Position numbers and translations under genes: made by a program
Notes under the pieces: generated by a model
The model's input: only the letters and a program-made list of their open reading frames with translations
Told to the model about the DNA's origin: nothing
Database searches by the model: none
Assembly: GCA_902168185.1 (NCBI GenBank)
Contig: CABHOV010000047.1
Span: 1 to 64,000, forward strand
Reading direction: 5' to 3'
DNA from: an uncultured Bacteroides sp.
GTDB lineage: Bacteria > Bacteroidota > Bacteroidia > Cytophagales > Cyclobacteriaceae
Length of the DNA: 64,000 bases
In this document: one piece after another, positions 46,023 through 54,756 of the stretch
How positions within the stretch are numbered: position 1 is the stretch's first letter
How the letters are laid out: every line of letters begins with the position of its first letter

Positions 46023-46119
46023 CTTGATTCTACGTAAGCGTGTTACTAATCGGGTTTTAAATTAAGCAAAGGATTGGACTCCATCATCACAGCAGAGATT
46101 TTTATAAAAGATGTTTAAT

Positions 46120-46144
46120 GATCGCCTCTGGAAAGAGAGCGATC
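46120..46144 (-). terminator. Possible hairpin between methyltransferase and rpiB
   Basis: An imperfect hairpin (GATCGC...GCGATC outer arms with CTCT/AGAG inside, one bulged base, GGAA loop) lies about 140 bases downstream of the leftward methyltransferase stop and about 100 bases upstream of rpiB. It has only a weak T run, so a terminator role is uncertain. Confidence 0.35.
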
Positions 46145-46281
46145 CCTGTATAAATGCAGTATTTTTTTGCAAGAATCATTTTAAAGATTCGCTGTTTAGT
46201 GAGCCGTTGAATACTGTATTGATGACACCTGTCATTATACAGCAAGTATACTATAGCTGAGGGTAAACTATAAACGGGGAA

Positions 46282-46911
46282 TTAAAGTTTCGTAAACAGT
46301 ATGGCAAGGATACGAGGGATCGTATTTCTGTCATCGTTATCAAAGTACTCATCTATATCTGCGATGACCAGTCCATGTTGCCGGGCTGCCTGTATAAAAT
46401 CGGAAAGGTTATGATTAAAACATTCGAGTATATGCCGGCCTTCCGCGGTATCGAACCTGGCTTTCGAGCCGGAGTATTGTTTGAACGGATGGAGTTCGCC
46501 AACGTAAACATAACCACCACGTTGCAATACGCGGGAAGCTTCCCGGAAAATGTGATCGAGGTCCTGTATATGTTCCAGTACCAGACTAAACGTTATGAGG
46601 TTATACGACTCTTGCGCAAATGCCCAATCCGTTGTGATGTCAGTTTGTTGAAACTGAACATAGGGTGCTGTAATTTTTAGTTTTGCCTTGGCTAACATTT
46701 CTTCGGAAAGATCAACGGCCGTGATATGATCTGCCTTCTCAACAAGCCATTGCGTGTTCTTTCCTGTGCCACAGCCAACTTCGAGCACCCTACTAAATGG
46801 TATATTGGCTAACGTTTTTCGTAATGCGTGGGCTTCAAGATCCCGGGTCTTGTTATCGTTGGTATCATATTGTGTGGCCCAAAGGTTATAGGCTTGACGC
46901 GTATCCATCAT
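46282..46911 (-). CDS. Class I SAM-dependent methyltransferase
   Basis: A 209-residue soluble enzyme with the Rossmann methyltransferase motifs: I VLEVGCGTGKNTQWL (about residues 40-54), II ITAVDLSEEMLAKA, III QTDITTDWAF, IV YNLITFSLVLEHI (about 105-117) and post-IV VLQRGGYVYVGE. It belongs to the UbiE/Methyltransf_11 group; its substrate cannot be named. The N-terminus (DTRQAYNLWATQYDTNDN) is typical of the family. Two adjacent Met codons at the start make the exact first residue uncertain by one. It stands alone, about 260 bases upstream of rpiB. Confidence 0.88.
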   Translation of the reverse strand: MMDTRQAYNLWATQYDTNDNKTRDLEAHALRKTLANIPFSRVLEVGCGTGKNTQWLVEKADHITAVDLSEEMLAKAKLKITAPYVQFQQTDITTDWAFAQESYNLITFSLVLEHIQDLDHIFREASRVLQRGGYVYVGELHPFKQYSGSKARFDTAEGRHILECFNHNLSDFIQAARQHGLVIADIDEYFDNDDRNTIPRILAILFTKL

Positions 46912-47037
46912 ATCTGCAGTATACTTTCTAAAAATAATTATATTAACGCCAGATCAATATATTAACGCTGCATTTACAGTACAAGGTTCACCGTCCGTGG
47001 AATATACCTAAGCAAATATGTTCCTTCAAACATGCGT

Positions 47038-47250
47038 TCAAATCTCAGATATACTTCTGCCTACATTGCCATCCCCTACTCCCTCGTCTTCATCTTCGTC
47101 TGTATCGCTATACTCCAACGAATGATCCTCTTCATCGGGCGAGCCTGAAATTTCCTCCTGCTGGAGCGACTTCAAATCCTCTTCTTCTTCAGGCTTTGAA
47201 GTCCCTTTCTTTTCCTGTGTATGCTCCGATTTTTTCTTTGAATCCTTCAT
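47038..47250 (-). CDS. Small highly charged, acidic hypothetical protein (70 aa)
   Basis: A 70-residue protein with a Lys-rich start (MKDSKKKSEHTQEKKG) and a strongly acidic middle (EEEEDLKS, DEEDHSLEYSDTDEDEDEG), ending GNVGRSISEI. It looks intrinsically disordered, with no hydrophobic core. Similar small acidic proteins are common in Bacteroidota and have no assigned function. Low-complexity Glu/Asp codons can give open frames by chance, but the ATG, the isolated position and the leftward orientation matching its neighbours make it a reasonable gene. Confidence 0.5.
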   Translation of the reverse strand: MKDSKKKSEHTQEKKGTSKPEEEEDLKSLQQEEISGSPDEEDHSLEYSDTDEDEDEGVGDGNVGRSISEI

Positions 47251-47383
47251 CGCTGTATGTGCTCGTTTGCAGTTATACTGTAAAATCGCGTTCCAACAAA
47301 TCTATTGAAGGAGAATCATCGCTACACAATCGTATTCAGAATTCTTGACAGGATGAAGTTTTATTAGATATACACCTTTTTTA

Positions 47384-48070
47384 TTATCCTTGCTTTGATT
47401 CAAAATGTTTATCTAGAATTTCAATCACTTCGTTCTTAAACAGTTGTTTACTGCCTTCAATCATATCCATGTGATTCACTTCAATGAAGTGTAACATCTG
47501 GCCATAGTCGGTACGCTTGGTAAAAAAATAATCACGAAGCTCATCGATGAGGTAATGCATCTTCTCACGATCTTCCAACTCTTCATAATACTGGCCTTTC
47601 ACAAAATTCTTTAAACCGGTTTCAGTAAGAATTTTACGAATCAACATCTGGCGTGTGTTCTGCACCAGGTTGATGTGATCGATGCGAAACGTTTCCAGCG
47701 GATCAAACTCCAATTGTACTTCACGCAGACAAAGTTGAATATGCTGATCTATCTCTGCAAAGAATATAGCAGAGTCAATGTGACTGTTCTCTTTTTCAAG
47801 TACAGTCTGGAACGCCGATCTATACCGCTCCAGATTTATACCCGAATGTTGAAGCTCGATCAGTTTACTTTTAATCTGTAATGCTTTCTGTGGTGCTACT
47901 TTAACATTGAAGCGATGCTGAATATACTCTTCAAGTCCCTTGTCAGAGAAGAGTCGTTCAATCAAACTTTTTCTTGCTTCCTGCAAGATCTCACGAACCT
48001 GGAGCGGTACCAGGTTCATGTCCCAATCCTCAATTTTCCGGATGCCGTTGAATGTTTTTACCGTTCTCAT
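47384..48070 (-). CDS. Hypothetical alpha-helical protein (228 aa)
   Basis: A 228-residue soluble, mostly helical protein rich in Glu, Lys, Leu and Gln. It contains two similar-looking stretches: EARKSLIERLFSDKGLEEYI (about residues 31-50) and TRQMLIRKILTETGLKNFV (about 138-156), each followed by a charged helix, which suggests an internal duplication of a roughly 105-residue unit. A third related piece, GSKQLFKNEVIEILDKHF, lies at the C-terminus. No signal peptide, membrane segment or catalytic motif is visible, and I do not recognise a family. It stands between the acidic small protein and the GH125 gene on the same strand. Confidence 0.7.
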   Translation of the reverse strand: MRTVKTFNGIRKIEDWDMNLVPLQVREILQEARKSLIERLFSDKGLEEYIQHRFNVKVAPQKALQIKSKLIELQHSGINLERYRSAFQTVLEKENSHIDSAIFFAEIDQHIQLCLREVQLEFDPLETFRIDHINLVQNTRQMLIRKILTETGLKNFVKGQYYEELEDREKMHYLIDELRDYFFTKRTDYGQMLHFIEVNHMDMIEGSKQLFKNEVIEILDKHFESKQG

Positions 48071-48208
48071 ACACTAATTATTTTAGACAATCAAAACTAC
48101 AATAAACTAATATAATTAGTAACAAAATCATCAACTATTTTATTGGCTACTGACAACCAATGCTTTATAATCGCATCTGGTTAATCTTAGAAATTGTTCT
48201 CTGAATGA

Positions 48209-49633
48209 TCAGGCATTTAGCAAGTGCGGTTTTTGCTTGTATACATGCCAGATAAATTCTCCGAAAATAGTATTGGCCCACGCAAACCACTTGCGTGTAA
48301 ATTTCTTCGGATCGTCTTTGTGGAAAGATTCATGCATCAACCCCGTGTCGCCATGTGTGGCCTTCAGTGTACGAATGCAATCTTTTATCTCTTCATCACT
48401 TGTGCTTGTCAATCCGCGCATGATGATACTCAATGGCCAGATCATGTCCATGCCGGCATGAGGTCCACCTATACCAGAGGCGGCCTTCCCTTTGAAGAAG
48501 AATGGATTGTCATCGGAGAATAAAAACTTCCGTGTGTTGAGATATACCGGATCATCCATCCTCACAGCACCCAGGTATGGAAGCGAGAGAAGACTCGGTA
48601 TATTTGCATCGTCCATCAGGTTATGACTGCCCATGCCGTTCACTTCAAAGGCATAGATCTTTCCATATACTGCATGATCAACTGTGCTATATATCTTAAG
48701 TGCATCCGACACTTCTTGTGCCAATTGTGACAGTTCATCTGCCAACGCTTTGTCATTTGAAATTGCGAGCACCATTTCGGAAGCCTGCTTTAAACTAACG
48801 ACAGCAAAAAAGTTAGATGGAATTAAAAACGGAAATATAGTCGCATCATCGCTGGGGCGAAACATCGAGCAGATCAAACCTACGGGCTTCACCGGGTAAC
48901 CATATCCTGCGAGCGGAACACCGTCCGTAGCCCAGGCTGTTGTGCGTTGAAATGTATAGGGCCCCTGGCCATCCTTACGTTGTTGTTCTTTAAATACTTT
49001 CAGCGTTGCCTTCACCGCCGATTTCCACGATGCATTGAACGGAGTTGTATCTTTTGTCAGTGTCCAGTAATTATAGGCGAGGCGGATCGGGTAACACAAC
49101 GAATCGATTTCCCATTTGCGCTCATGTATACCTGGCTGCATGGTAGTAAGGTCATCTTTCCACTCGCTTACTTTAGCGTTGTCGTCATAGAAAGCATTGG
49201 CATAAGGATCTTTCAGTATACATTTTGTCTGACGATTGATCACACCGGCAATTAAATTTTGCAGCGCAGGATCAGATTTCATAAACGGAAGATAGGGCCA
49301 AATCTGCGCTGTACTATCACGAAGCCACATCGCATCAATGTCACCGGTGATAATATAGGTATCAGGATTATTACCCTGGGCTTTTAAAAACACAGTGGTG
49401 TCCAATGTGTTGGGAAAACAGTTTTCAAACAGCCATCCAAGTTCTTCATCCTTCACTTTGGTTCTGAATTCCTTAATAGCGGCTTCAACCGATTTACTTG
49501 AAAAGTTTCGCGCCCCCACTGCCGGACGCTTTGAAGTATACTTTGATTGATCACTACCGGATACGGGTAATGTATTGATGAGTAAACCCGTACTCAGTAA
49601 CCCGGCACGCTGTAAAAATTCAAGTCTGTTCAT
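48209..49633 (-). CDS. GH125 exo-alpha-1,6-mannosidase
   Basis: A 474-residue glycoside hydrolase of family 125 (metal-independent exo-alpha-mannosidases). The N-terminus MNRLEFLQRAGLLSTGLLI looks like a secretion signal of the Tat-related kind, but with a single Arg rather than a twin. Typical GH125 features are present: ITGDIDAMWLRDSTAQIWPYLPF near residue 95-117 and CSMFRPSDDATIFPFLIPSNFF in the middle, with NDLMDDANIPSLLSLPYLG-like sequence (HNLMDDANIPSLLS) later. It removes terminal alpha-1,6-mannose, as in fungal mannans or N-glycans, and complements the two GH5 enzymes as part of a mannan-oriented set, though it is not clustered with them. Confidence 0.92.
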   Translation of the reverse strand: MNRLEFLQRAGLLSTGLLINTLPVSGSDQSKYTSKRPAVGARNFSSKSVEAAIKEFRTKVKDEELGWLFENCFPNTLDTTVFLKAQGNNPDTYIITGDIDAMWLRDSTAQIWPYLPFMKSDPALQNLIAGVINRQTKCILKDPYANAFYDDNAKVSEWKDDLTTMQPGIHERKWEIDSLCYPIRLAYNYWTLTKDTTPFNASWKSAVKATLKVFKEQQRKDGQGPYTFQRTTAWATDGVPLAGYGYPVKPVGLICSMFRPSDDATIFPFLIPSNFFAVVSLKQASEMVLAISNDKALADELSQLAQEVSDALKIYSTVDHAVYGKIYAFEVNGMGSHNLMDDANIPSLLSLPYLGAVRMDDPVYLNTRKFLFSDDNPFFFKGKAASGIGGPHAGMDMIWPLSIIMRGLTSTSDEEIKDCIRTLKATHGDTGLMHESFHKDDPKKFTRKWFAWANTIFGEFIWHVYKQKPHLLNA

Positions 49634-49898
49634 TTGTTAGGATGAGTTTTCTATAATCTATATAACCCGATGATTTTCGAGTGGCGGCAAAATAGAATAT
49701 CACGCCAAGAAAACAAAGCTAAAGAATGTCGTTTTTAATTTACAAGTCATTCGTGTCTTCGTGTGTGTACACACTTCATGTCAACCTTTATTTTGACAAA
49801 TGAAAATGCAACATGTCCACTGCCTTCCTCACCCGAGAAGCCAGTAAAATGATTTAACACGGGCACAGTTTTATCAGCACAATGCATAAAAAAATATC

Positions 49899-50258
49899 AT
49901 GAAAAGAATAGCAGGATTTTTTATCGGAATGTTTATCATCGGCATTACCGCAGTGAACGCTCAGCAATCAAAAGACTCGACAAGCACGCAACCGCGAACA
50001 TCCACGCGTACCGAGTCCAACCAGTTCAACCAGAAAGACTATACACTTGTACAACCCTCGGAAATACCGTCATCGCTCCGCGAAACGCTTAAAGAAAACC
50101 GGTATACCGGATGGGAGAATGGCAAAGTATATAAAGATAAAAACAACAACGGTTACTGGGTTCGGATTGCCTCAGGCAGCGACGTTCAGAATTTCTTCTT
50201 CGATAAAAACGGAAAGGCTGCTGACAAAGGGCCTGGTGTCGGTAAGTCACCTCAATAA
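49899..50258 (+). CDS. Small secreted hypothetical protein (119 aa)
   Basis: A 119-residue exported protein. The signal peptide MKRIAGFFIGMFIIGITAVNA is cleaved before QQSKDS. A disordered Ser/Thr/Gln-rich segment (about 22-48) precedes a compact domain with IPSSLRETLKENRYTGWENGKVYKDKNNNGYWVRI and a FFFDKNGKAAD motif. The pattern resembles the short PepSY-like or beta-lactamase-inhibitor-like domains of small periplasmic proteins in Bacteroidota, but I cannot name the family. A hairpin terminator follows the stop by about ten bases, showing that it is a monocistronic unit. Confidence 0.72.
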   Translation: MKRIAGFFIGMFIIGITAVNAQQSKDSTSTQPRTSTRTESNQFNQKDYTLVQPSEIPSSLRETLKENRYTGWENGKVYKDKNNNGYWVRIASGSDVQNFFFDKNGKAADKGPGVGKSPQ

Positions 50259-50268
50259 GCTTCTCACG

Positions 50269-50292
50269 AAAGCCGGTTTCACCACCGGCTTT
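50269..50292 (+). terminator. Hairpin terminator
   Basis: A perfect 9-bp stem (50269-50277 with 50284-50292, AAAGCCGGT and ACCGGCTTT) around a 6-nt loop, followed by a T-rich stretch, lies about 10 bases after the stop of the small secreted protein gene. Confidence 0.8.
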
Positions 50293-50477
50293 TATATTCA
50301 CTATATATTTTAACCTTGAATTGATGTCGGCTATAGCGATTGCGTTGAAAGCATGTATAGCGGCTAGGGCAATAGCGCCATCAACTGACAAAAAAGAATT
50401 GTTTTATTCGTAAGCGTTATCTGTTATCATTACAGGATCGTACACTACAGGCAGCAGGCATCTGCGCACATGGAAGG

Positions 50478-51743
50478 ATGAGGGCCAACGTTTTAAAAGC
50501 ATTTCAAAGCTGGAATTACAGATTGTATTTTTCAGGTCAATCCATTTCATTAATTGGTACCTGGATGCAACGCACAGCCGTATACTGGCTGATCTACGAA
50601 AAGACGCAATCTTCTTTTATGTTGGGAGTTGCTGTTTTTGCGGGGCAATTTCCTTCATTTCTTTTTTCGATCCTGGGCGGTGTAGTGGCTGATCGCTATA
50701 ACCGCTATCGCGTTTTACTCTTCACACAACTGGCCTCACTCATACAAGCGGCACTGCTTACAACGCTTGTGCTATTGGACAACTATATGGTTTGGCAGAT
50801 TCTTGCTTTGAGTGTTTTGCTGGGCATCATCAATGCGTTTGATGTACCCGCGCGACAAGCAATGGTATATGATATGGTAGATAACAAAGAACATTTACCC
50901 AATGCTATAGCGCTTAATTCTTCCATGGTGCATACCGCCAGGCTTATCGGGCCGGCAGTCTCTGGCCTTGTGTTACAGCAATATGGCGCAGCAATCTGTT
51001 TTCTTGTCAACGCATTGAGTTTTATAGCCGTGATCACTTCGCTGCTGTGTATGAAGTTGCCACCCTATAAAAAACGTGAACATGTTAACAACGCTTTCGT
51101 TGATCTCAAGGAAGGTTTCGGCTATCTGAAAAATACACCTGCCATCAGCACGATCATGTTAATGCTGGCGTGTATAAGCTTGCTAGCGTTGCCCTATATA
51201 ACATTGCTGCCGGTATATGCCAAGGAAATATTTTTAGGAGAGGCATCAACCTTCGGATATCTGAATAGCTTCGTAGGACTCGGTGCTGTATGCGGAGCGT
51301 TTTTCCTGGCATCGCTCAAGTCAGGAACGAACCTAAAAAAAGTATTATTTTTCAACACGCTGATCTTCGGCTTGGGACTGATTATATTTTCGCATCTCAC
51401 ACATTTACCTATAGCGTTACTGGCAATCGCCTTTACCGGTTTTGGTATGATGTCGCAGACTACCATTAGTAACACGTTGATTCAAACTACGGTAGCACCT
51501 GCTATGCGCGGACGTGTGATCAGTTATTATGCCATGGCTTTTTTTGGCATGCAACCTATAGGAGGTTTACTGGTGGGAACGCTATCGCATTACCTGGGTG
51601 CACCCAATACTATATTGATCGAAGGACTTGCTACCCTGCTGATCGCGTTGATATTCTTTCCTTTTCTGCGCAGAGATTTACTGAAACGAAAACATAAGAT
51701 CAAGATTGACCAGCTCGAAGAACGATCAATCGAGACTACCTAG
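50478..51743 (+). CDS. MFS transporter, EntS/DHA3-type exporter
   Basis: A 421-residue, 12-helix major facilitator protein. The N-terminus FQSWNYRLYFSGQSISLIGTWMQRTAVYWLIYEKT is characteristic of the EntS-like (MFS_3) group, and the loop 2-3 motif reads GGVVADRYNRYRVLL (about residues 69-83). NAFDVPARQAMVYDMV and NAIALNSSMVHTARLIGPA are further group signatures. Members export siderophores (EntS) or drugs and other small molecules; the substrate here is unknown. It has its own upstream region of over 200 bases after a terminator and converges on the cupin gene with about 38 bases between stops. Confidence 0.9.
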   Translation: MRANVLKAFQSWNYRLYFSGQSISLIGTWMQRTAVYWLIYEKTQSSFMLGVAVFAGQFPSFLFSILGGVVADRYNRYRVLLFTQLASLIQAALLTTLVLLDNYMVWQILALSVLLGIINAFDVPARQAMVYDMVDNKEHLPNAIALNSSMVHTARLIGPAVSGLVLQQYGAAICFLVNALSFIAVITSLLCMKLPPYKKREHVNNAFVDLKEGFGYLKNTPAISTIMLMLACISLLALPYITLLPVYAKEIFLGEASTFGYLNSFVGLGAVCGAFFLASLKSGTNLKKVLFFNTLIFGLGLIIFSHLTHLPIALLAIAFTGFGMMSQTTISNTLIQTTVAPAMRGRVISYYAMAFFGMQPIGGLLVGTLSHYLGAPNTILIEGLATLLIALIFFPFLRRDLLKRKHKIKIDQLEERSIETT

Positions 51744-51781
51744 ATCTATAACTATATAGGTACAAAAACATTACTGATACA

Positions 51782-52312
51782 TTACTGCCAGAGCAGCCGA
51801 AGTCCGCGATCTTTTCCATATAGCGGATCGTTAGAAGGAAATGGAACAGCAGCAATGTTCTCGAGCACTTGCGGGCGATCTTCCGGTGCACCTTTCTTCA
51901 GGTCATAGTTGCGTCCATCCGGATAAGCACCAACGACACCAAAGTTTCCTTCATCCCCCAGGTTCTTATGGCCTACTCCTGCCGGGATTACAATAACATC
52001 TCCTGCATGTACGTCTACTTTCTTTCCATGTTCTCCGCCCAGGTGAAGCAATGCGGATCCGCTATATATACCCAGCACTTCATGTGAGATACTATGATAA
52101 TGATGAAATGAGTATACACCGTTACGCCAGGAGTTTGTCCAGTGGTTGGATGCGAAAGTCTTCTCCAGCCATTCCGCACCAGCCTCTCCATCCTTTGAAA
52201 AAACATTCCGGTATACCAGCAGTGGATATTTACTATTTGGAATTGAACCATCGTCTGAAAAATAGAACGCCTCAGGTTGTATAATTTGTGTTGCCATAGC
52301 TTTCCAGTTCAT
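51782..52312 (-). CDS. Cupin-domain protein, YjlB-like
   Basis: A 176-residue double-stranded beta-helix protein. The cupin metal motif is visible as FHHYHSISHEVLGIYSGSALLHLGG (two His, a further His and Glu) and the second motif as VIVIPAGVGHKNLG. The Trp-rich segment NHWTNSWRNGVYSFHHYHS and the end EVL/PFPSNDPLYG match the B. subtilis YjlB group of unknown function. It is soluble with no signal peptide. A second ATG five codons in (MATQIIQP) is an equally good start. It converges on the MFS gene. The name describes the fold only. Confidence 0.85.
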   Translation of the reverse strand: MNWKAMATQIIQPEAFYFSDDGSIPNSKYPLLVYRNVFSKDGEAGAEWLEKTFASNHWTNSWRNGVYSFHHYHSISHEVLGIYSGSALLHLGGEHGKKVDVHAGDVIVIPAGVGHKNLGDEGNFGVVGAYPDGRNYDLKKGAPEDRPQVLENIAAVPFPSNDPLYGKDRGLRLLWQ

Positions 52313-52430
52313 ACTGTGTGAATAAGCTTGTCAACGATAAAAATCATTCCTGTTTATATTGATGGCACAACAATATACTATTGTGGCAAGATTCTGGCCA
52401 TGCAGCAACCTTGACCGCTTGATGAACCTT

Positions 52431-53285
52431 TTACTCCGGCTTTATCTCAATAACGGCGCGGTTGGGTGGTATGGCAGCATGACTATATATACATTTCCAG
52501 CGCGATCCCTGTTCAATACCTTCTACGGTATTGCCATCTTCAATAACAGAGCCGTGATTAAAAATATACTCTGCGTAGGAGTATAACAATCCAGCGATTT
52601 GCCCCGGATCATACTGTGAAAACTGAATCTGGAAATCCGGAAGACCCAGAGCCTGAAGACCCAAACTATCCATGAGCATTCCCTTCCCTTCTACATTGAA
52701 CAACCGTACATTGATGAGTGCGTATAGATTTCTAAATCCATGTTCTTCAATCTGCTTTAAGTATTCCGCCGGTTCTATCAGTTTCTCGCTTGCAGGGAAA
52801 TATATAGCAGTAGGTTTCAGCGCCTTTACAACAGCGGTCAGGAACTTCTGATAGTATTCTACCCGGTCCTGATGCGTTAATAACATAGACATGAGGTCTC
52901 CCACCATCAAATCGTATTTACAGGTACCGGCGGTTGCCGCAGCATCGTGCCAATGCCAGGCCTGTCGGTATGCGCTTGCTAAAGTATCCTGACTAAATTC
53001 CTTTTCAGGTTTGAATATAGTACCCTGTGCAGGCAGGTCGCCTTCACTATACTTTACGATATAATCACGGAAAAAATATTGTCGCGAACGCTGATTTTCC
53101 TTTGAACCAATGTCAGTTGACGAAAATAATGGAAAATTCCTGACAATCTCCTGCTCTAAAACGGCATCATCCCATGTCGGTTCAGATTCAAACAAAAGCT
53201 TTGCAAAGAGCATCTGCATCTCATTGGAAATCATTGGTTTTTCATTCGCCGACTCCTTCTTTTTACTCCAGTTGAACAAGGCCAT
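52431..53285 (-). CDS. DUF4261-like hypothetical protein
   Basis: A 284-residue soluble protein. The central and C-terminal segments VGDLMSMLLTHQDRVEYYQKF, AIYFPASEKLI, LYALINVRLFNVEGKG and DSLGLQALGLPDFQIQFSQYDPGQIAGLLYSYAEYIFNHGSVIEDGNTVEG follow the layout of DUF4261 proteins, which have no established role and are often found near contact-dependent or toxin-immunity type genes in other bacteria. No toxin-like gene is present here, so no such role is claimed. The start ATG (MALFNWSKKK) is clear. The family assignment is from memory of the motif pattern and is moderately sure. Confidence 0.7.
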   Translation of the reverse strand: MALFNWSKKKESANEKPMISNEMQMLFAKLLFESEPTWDDAVLEQEIVRNFPLFSSTDIGSKENQRSRQYFFRDYIVKYSEGDLPAQGTIFKPEKEFSQDTLASAYRQAWHWHDAAATAGTCKYDLMVGDLMSMLLTHQDRVEYYQKFLTAVVKALKPTAIYFPASEKLIEPAEYLKQIEEHGFRNLYALINVRLFNVEGKGMLMDSLGLQALGLPDFQIQFSQYDPGQIAGLLYSYAEYIFNHGSVIEDGNTVEGIEQGSRWKCIYSHAAIPPNRAVIEIKPE

Positions 53286-53419
53286 TCCAGTTTTGATTTA
53301 TTTGAACATTGCGTTAATTCTTACATGTGACAATTATAGCGGTCGAAAAGTTACCAAAGTATAAACAGTTATTACCTAACTTTCAAAAATCAATTTAACC
53401 TGAATAACCTTTATCAAGC

Positions 53420-53695
53420 ATGAGTAAATCTAAAAAAACAGTTGCTGAAAATCACGGGCAGAAAGTCACATCTAAGGAGCTCGCGCTTATCAAAAGACTG
53501 ATTAAAGAACATACCCCCACTGTTGAAATTGCAAAAGCTGCAGGGCGTTCTTTAACTGCTTTACGAAAAATTACATTCCGCGCAGGATTATCGTTGCGTA
53601 AAAAAGTTGCCAAGGTTAAAGCTACCGCACCGAAAAAGGCTGTTAAAAAATCTGCAAAAAAAGCATCGAAGCGCGGTCCTGTACTTATTCACTAG
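53420..53695 (+). CDS. Small basic protein with histone-H1-like Lys/Ala tail
   Basis: A 91-residue protein. Residues about 15-60 form a short helix-turn-helix-like unit (LALIKRLIKEHTPTVEIAKAAGRSLTALRKITFRAG), with the TVEIAKAAGRS segment resembling the recognition region of resolvase or sigma-type HTHs. The C-terminal third (KKVAKVKATAPKKAVKKSAKKASKRG) is a Lys/Ala/Pro repeat like bacterial histone-H1-like proteins, which bind DNA non-specifically. A role as a nucleoid-associated or DNA-binding protein is therefore likely, but is inferred from composition. It is flanked by a perfect hairpin shortly after the stop. Confidence 0.7.
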   Translation: MSKSKKTVAENHGQKVTSKELALIKRLIKEHTPTVEIAKAAGRSLTALRKITFRAGLSLRKKVAKVKATAPKKAVKKSAKKASKRGPVLIH

Positions 53696-53725
53696 TACTA
53701 CAAGAATACGGCTATAGATGTAGTA

Positions 53726-53753
53726 TACTATAGATGGAATTTCATCTATAGTA
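53726..53753. terminator. Perfect 11-bp hairpin after the histone-like gene
   Basis: Arms 53726-53736 (TACTATAGATG) and 53743-53753 (CATCTATAGTA) enclose a 6-nt loop GAATTT, about 30 bases after the stop at 53695. A partial third copy of the same motif (CTATAGATG) lies just upstream at about 53712-53720. It could be a terminator, although A/T-rich and without a long T tract, or a protein-binding palindrome. Confidence 0.6.
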
Positions 53754-54373
53754 CACACGTTTATTATACTATCAGGTATCGATCACCTTCGTGATTGACA
53801 GATCAGTGTAATGTAAAAACAACACTTCTTTTTGTGGCAACCAAGCTGAAATGCCACTCCATCAATACTTCCTACAAACCGCTAGTTTTTTCTCCATGGA
53901 GCGGAGAATGCTCAGATTCTATGAAGAAGAGTTGCCGTTGGTCACTACTCTTCACTTTTCTGTAATCACCTTTTTCGGCCCTGCGTTAATAGTACGTTGC
54001 TACATATTCTGTTTGCACACTCACCCTGTAAAAAAGGTGTGTGCCATTTTCCTTATTTTTATAAGCTTTCCTTATACAGTGATTTCGTTTAAAGGCAGGA
54101 CACTTTTGAAAGCATTTATGCCTGCAAATGTGGTATATATTGCCAATCCATTAATCCGAACTCCGCTTTGTGACGGGCGTGGCACAACACCCGGTATATA
54201 TAACTTTAGCATCGATGATACTGTGAATCGTTTTTGTATAAACCGGTTGCAACTTTCAATCGCCTGTATCAGAAACTTAACGTTTGGGACATCACGTTCA
54301 CATATTTCTATCATTTCAATTAGCAAACATTTTGTACATTTTGCCCGAAGTTGAAAAGTGAAAGAATCAGGTT
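53754..54373. other. Intergenic region, no confident gene
   Basis: About 620 bases. The longest frames (rightward 53851-54354, leftward 54072-54326) have unusual composition (high Cys, His, Ile and Arg in the first) and no recognisable motif. The region could hold the promoter of the SiaC-like gene or a decayed gene. Confidence 0.5.
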
Positions 54374-54739
54374 ATGGAAAATCTATTCATGGAGGAAACA
54401 CAAGATACTCCTCGTGTAGCGTTAAGTAAAAGCAAAGAAATTTTTGAGATAGCCGGCAGATCGTTACCCGAAGACGCAGTTGATTTCTACAATCCTATTT
54501 TAGATTGGATCGCAGAATATGCGAAAGCTCCCAATACGGCTACTAATTTTGCATTCAGGCTGGAGTATTTTAATACTGCATCATCCAAATTAATTCTTGA
54601 CTTGCTCCATGCACTAAAAAGTGTGAGAGGAATAAAAGTCCTCTGGTATTTTTATGAAGACGATGAGTCTATAGACGATGCCGGAAAAGAATATGCTGAA
54701 CAAGTAGATATACCTTTTGAATTCAAAACTATATCTTGA
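54374..54739 (+). CDS. SiaC-family regulatory phosphoprotein (DUF1987)
   Basis: A 121-residue protein of the DUF1987/SiaC family: DTPRVALSKSKEIFEIAGRSLPEDAVDFYNPILDWI at residues about 11-47 is the family signature, followed by FAFRLEYFNTASSKLILDLL with the Thr/Ser acceptor region and VLWYFYEDDESIDDAGKEYAE. In Pseudomonas, SiaC is switched by phosphorylation (kinase SiaB, phosphatase SiaA) and binds the diguanylate cyclase SiaD to control aggregation. Here neither a SiaA/SiaB nor a GGDEF gene is in the window, so the partner must be elsewhere. Family membership is strong; the downstream target is unknown. Confidence 0.87.
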   Translation: MENLFMEETQDTPRVALSKSKEIFEIAGRSLPEDAVDFYNPILDWIAEYAKAPNTATNFAFRLEYFNTASSKLILDLLHALKSVRGIKVLWYFYEDDESIDDAGKEYAEQVDIPFEFKTIS

Positions 54740-54756
54740 TTTAATTCACACAGAGT

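Noticed and set aside
53851-54354. 167-codon rightward frame before the SiaC-like gene
   Set aside because: High Cys, Arg, His and Ile with no recognisable fold or signal, and a competing leftward frame at 54072-54326. Coding cannot be supported, though a decayed gene is possible.
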